Part shown: positions 5,933 to 6,221 of the stretch, one piece after another
How positions within the stretch are numbered: the stretch's first letter is position 1
How the letters are laid out: each line of letters begins with the position of its first letter
Source: Campylobacteraceae bacterium
Lineage (GTDB): Bacteria > Campylobacterota > Campylobacteria > Campylobacterales > Sulfurovaceae
Assembly: GCA_027081065.1 (NCBI GenBank)
Contig: JALWLW010000026.1
Coordinates: 1 to 6,221, forward strand
Direction: 5' to 3'
Length of the DNA stretch: 6,221 nt
Made by a program: the position numbers and the translations under genes
The notes under the pieces: model-generated
Told to the model about the DNA's origin: nothing
The model's input: the letters and a program-made list of their open reading frames with translations, nothing else
The model's database searches: none

Positions 5933-5941
5933 ATTATAGCA
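5933..5941 (-). promoter_or_regulatory. Extended -10 promoter of yaaA
   Basis: The minus strand reads TGCTATAAT (5941-5933), a perfect TGn-TATAAT extended -10. Transcription would start near 5926, giving a leader of about 15 bases that holds the AAGG ribosome binding site. No -35 hexamer is evident; upstream is T-rich, which is usual for Campylobacterota. It is divergent from, and close to, the tRNA promoter at 5978-6006. Confidence 0.65.
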
Positions 5942-5977
5942 AATTTTAAAAAAATAGCATAAAATTAAAAGAAGTTC

Positions 5978-6006
5978 TTGACATAGAAAACTTTTTTGTC
6001 TATAAT
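5978..6006 (+). promoter_or_regulatory. Full-consensus sigma-70 promoter of the tRNA (stable RNA) unit
   Basis: TTGACA (5978-5983) and TATAAT (6001-6006) are both perfect and separated by exactly 17 bases. The region just upstream (about 5941-5970) is rich in A and T tracts like an UP element. The bases after the -10, GCGACTCC (6007-6014), are G/C-rich, as in stable-RNA promoters under stringent (ppGpp) control. The predicted start is near 6013, about 30 bases before mature tRNA-Thr. Strong growth-rate-regulated expression is inferred from these features. Confidence 0.92.
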
Positions 6007-6013
6007 GCGACTC

Positions 6014-6036
6014 CATTTAAAGAATTACTTTAAATG
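6014..6036 (+). other. Hairpin in the 5' leader of the tRNA precursor
   Basis: CATTTAAAG (6014-6022) pairs perfectly over nine bases with CTTTAAATG (6028-6036) around the loop AATTA. It starts at or one base after the predicted transcription start and ends six bases before mature tRNA-Thr. The transcript would therefore begin as a stem-loop. It is not followed by a T run, so it is not a terminator. It may influence processing or stability of the tRNA precursor; that is inference. Confidence 0.6.
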
Positions 6037-6042
6037 AATGGT

Positions 6043-6119
6043 GCTGATGTAGCTCAGTTGGCTAGAGCAGCTGATTTGTAATCAGCAGGTCGGGGGTTCG
6101 AGTCCCTTCATCAGCTCCA
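6043..6119 (+). tRNA. tRNA-Thr(TGT)
   Basis: A complete 77-base tRNA with encoded CCA. The acceptor stem GCTGATG/CATCAGC pairs over seven bases. The D arm is GCTC/GAGC. The anticodon stem GCTGA/TCAGC encloses the loop TTTGTAA with anticodon TGT at 6077-6079, reading ACA threonine codons. The variable loop is AGGTC, and the T arm GGGGG/CCCTT encloses TTCGAGT. The discriminator is T (6116) followed by CCA (6117-6119). It is the first gene of a tRNA unit driven by the promoter at 5978-6006. In E. coli the corresponding thrU-tyrU-glyT-thrT cluster precedes tufB. Confidence 0.97.
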
Positions 6120-6159
6120 TTAAAATTTTATCAGTGTGTGACCAGAAATATAAAAATAT

Positions 6160-6221
6160 GGTGAGTTACTCAAGTGGCCAACGAGGGCGGATTGTAAATC
6201 CGCTGACTACGTCTTCGAAGG
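6160..6221 (+). tRNA. tRNA-Tyr(GTA), partial at the window end
   Basis: The first 62 bases of a class II tRNA. The 5' acceptor strand is GGTGAGT and the D arm is CTC/GAG. The anticodon stem GCGGA/TCCGC encloses TTGTAAA with anticodon GTA (6194-6196). A long variable arm (6204-6216) is followed by the first strand of the T stem, GAAGG, where the window stops. The rest of the T arm, the 3' acceptor strand and CCA lie outside. It follows tRNA-Thr by 40 bases with no convincing promoter between, so the two are probably processed from one precursor. Confidence 0.95.

Noticed and set aside
6120..6159. Separate promoter for tRNA-Tyr in the tRNA spacer
   Set aside because: A TATAAA-like stretch is present near 6150 but with no -35 and no room for a leader; cotranscription with tRNA-Thr is simpler.
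1..6221. CRISPR array, insertion sequence, phage, toxin-antitoxin or defence island
   Set aside because: No spaced direct repeats, transposase, terminal repeats or defence-type domains are seen. The tRNA-Thr 3' end is not followed by an integrase or a duplicated att-like segment within the window.

Overview
This is an AT-rich chromosomal housekeeping region, almost certainly from a member of Campylobacterota (the former Epsilonproteobacteria). The alpha subunit of RNA polymerase carries the AHPLRR variant of the assembly motif and a GYAPISVKIEG segment, both of which I recognise from Helicobacter and Campylobacter alpha subunits. The order nifU-like, TPR protein, murE is also one I recall from Campylobacter. 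The genus cannot be fixed by eye; a free-living relative such as Sulfurimonas, Sulfurovum or Arcobacter fits best.

Layout. Positions 48-2072 hold the distal alpha operon, rpsD, rpoA and rplQ, all on the plus strand with short gaps and good ribosome binding sites. It is closed by a strong intrinsic terminator at 2086-2130. Next comes a short AT-rich gap with a probable independent gene for a 30-residue basic peptide (2221-2313), which has its own -10 box and a strong Shine-Dalgarno sequence. It converges on a minus-strand gene for a small DUF2062 membrane protein (2330-2836). A divergent promoter region follows, containing an unusually G-rich patch. It drives the plus-strand operon: NifU-like Fe-S scaffold (2990-3268, best read from a GTG start), an uncharacterised TPR-like protein (3272-3856) and MurE (3882-5180). 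murE converges tail to tail on yaaA (5177-5911, minus), and the two stop codons share one TTAA. The right end is a stable-RNA unit: a full-consensus sigma-70 promoter, a leader hairpin, tRNA-Thr(TGT) and a tRNA-Tyr(GTA) cut by the window edge. This is the start of the thrU-tyrU-glyT-thrT-tufB arrangement known from E. coli, so tRNA-Gly, tRNA-Thr and tuf are expected just outside.

How the genes relate. The alpha operon supplies ribosome parts (S4, L17) and the polymerase subunit whose C-terminal domain would contact the A/T-rich upstream region of the tRNA promoter in this same window. The nifU-murE operon combines Fe-S cluster delivery with peptidoglycan precursor synthesis (meso-DAP type). 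YaaA belongs to the peroxide/iron stress family. I see no mobile element, CRISPR array, phage gene or obvious defence system. The least explained items are the 30-residue ORF, the G-rich divergent region, the TPR protein and a few start/stop and RNA-structure details listed as findings.
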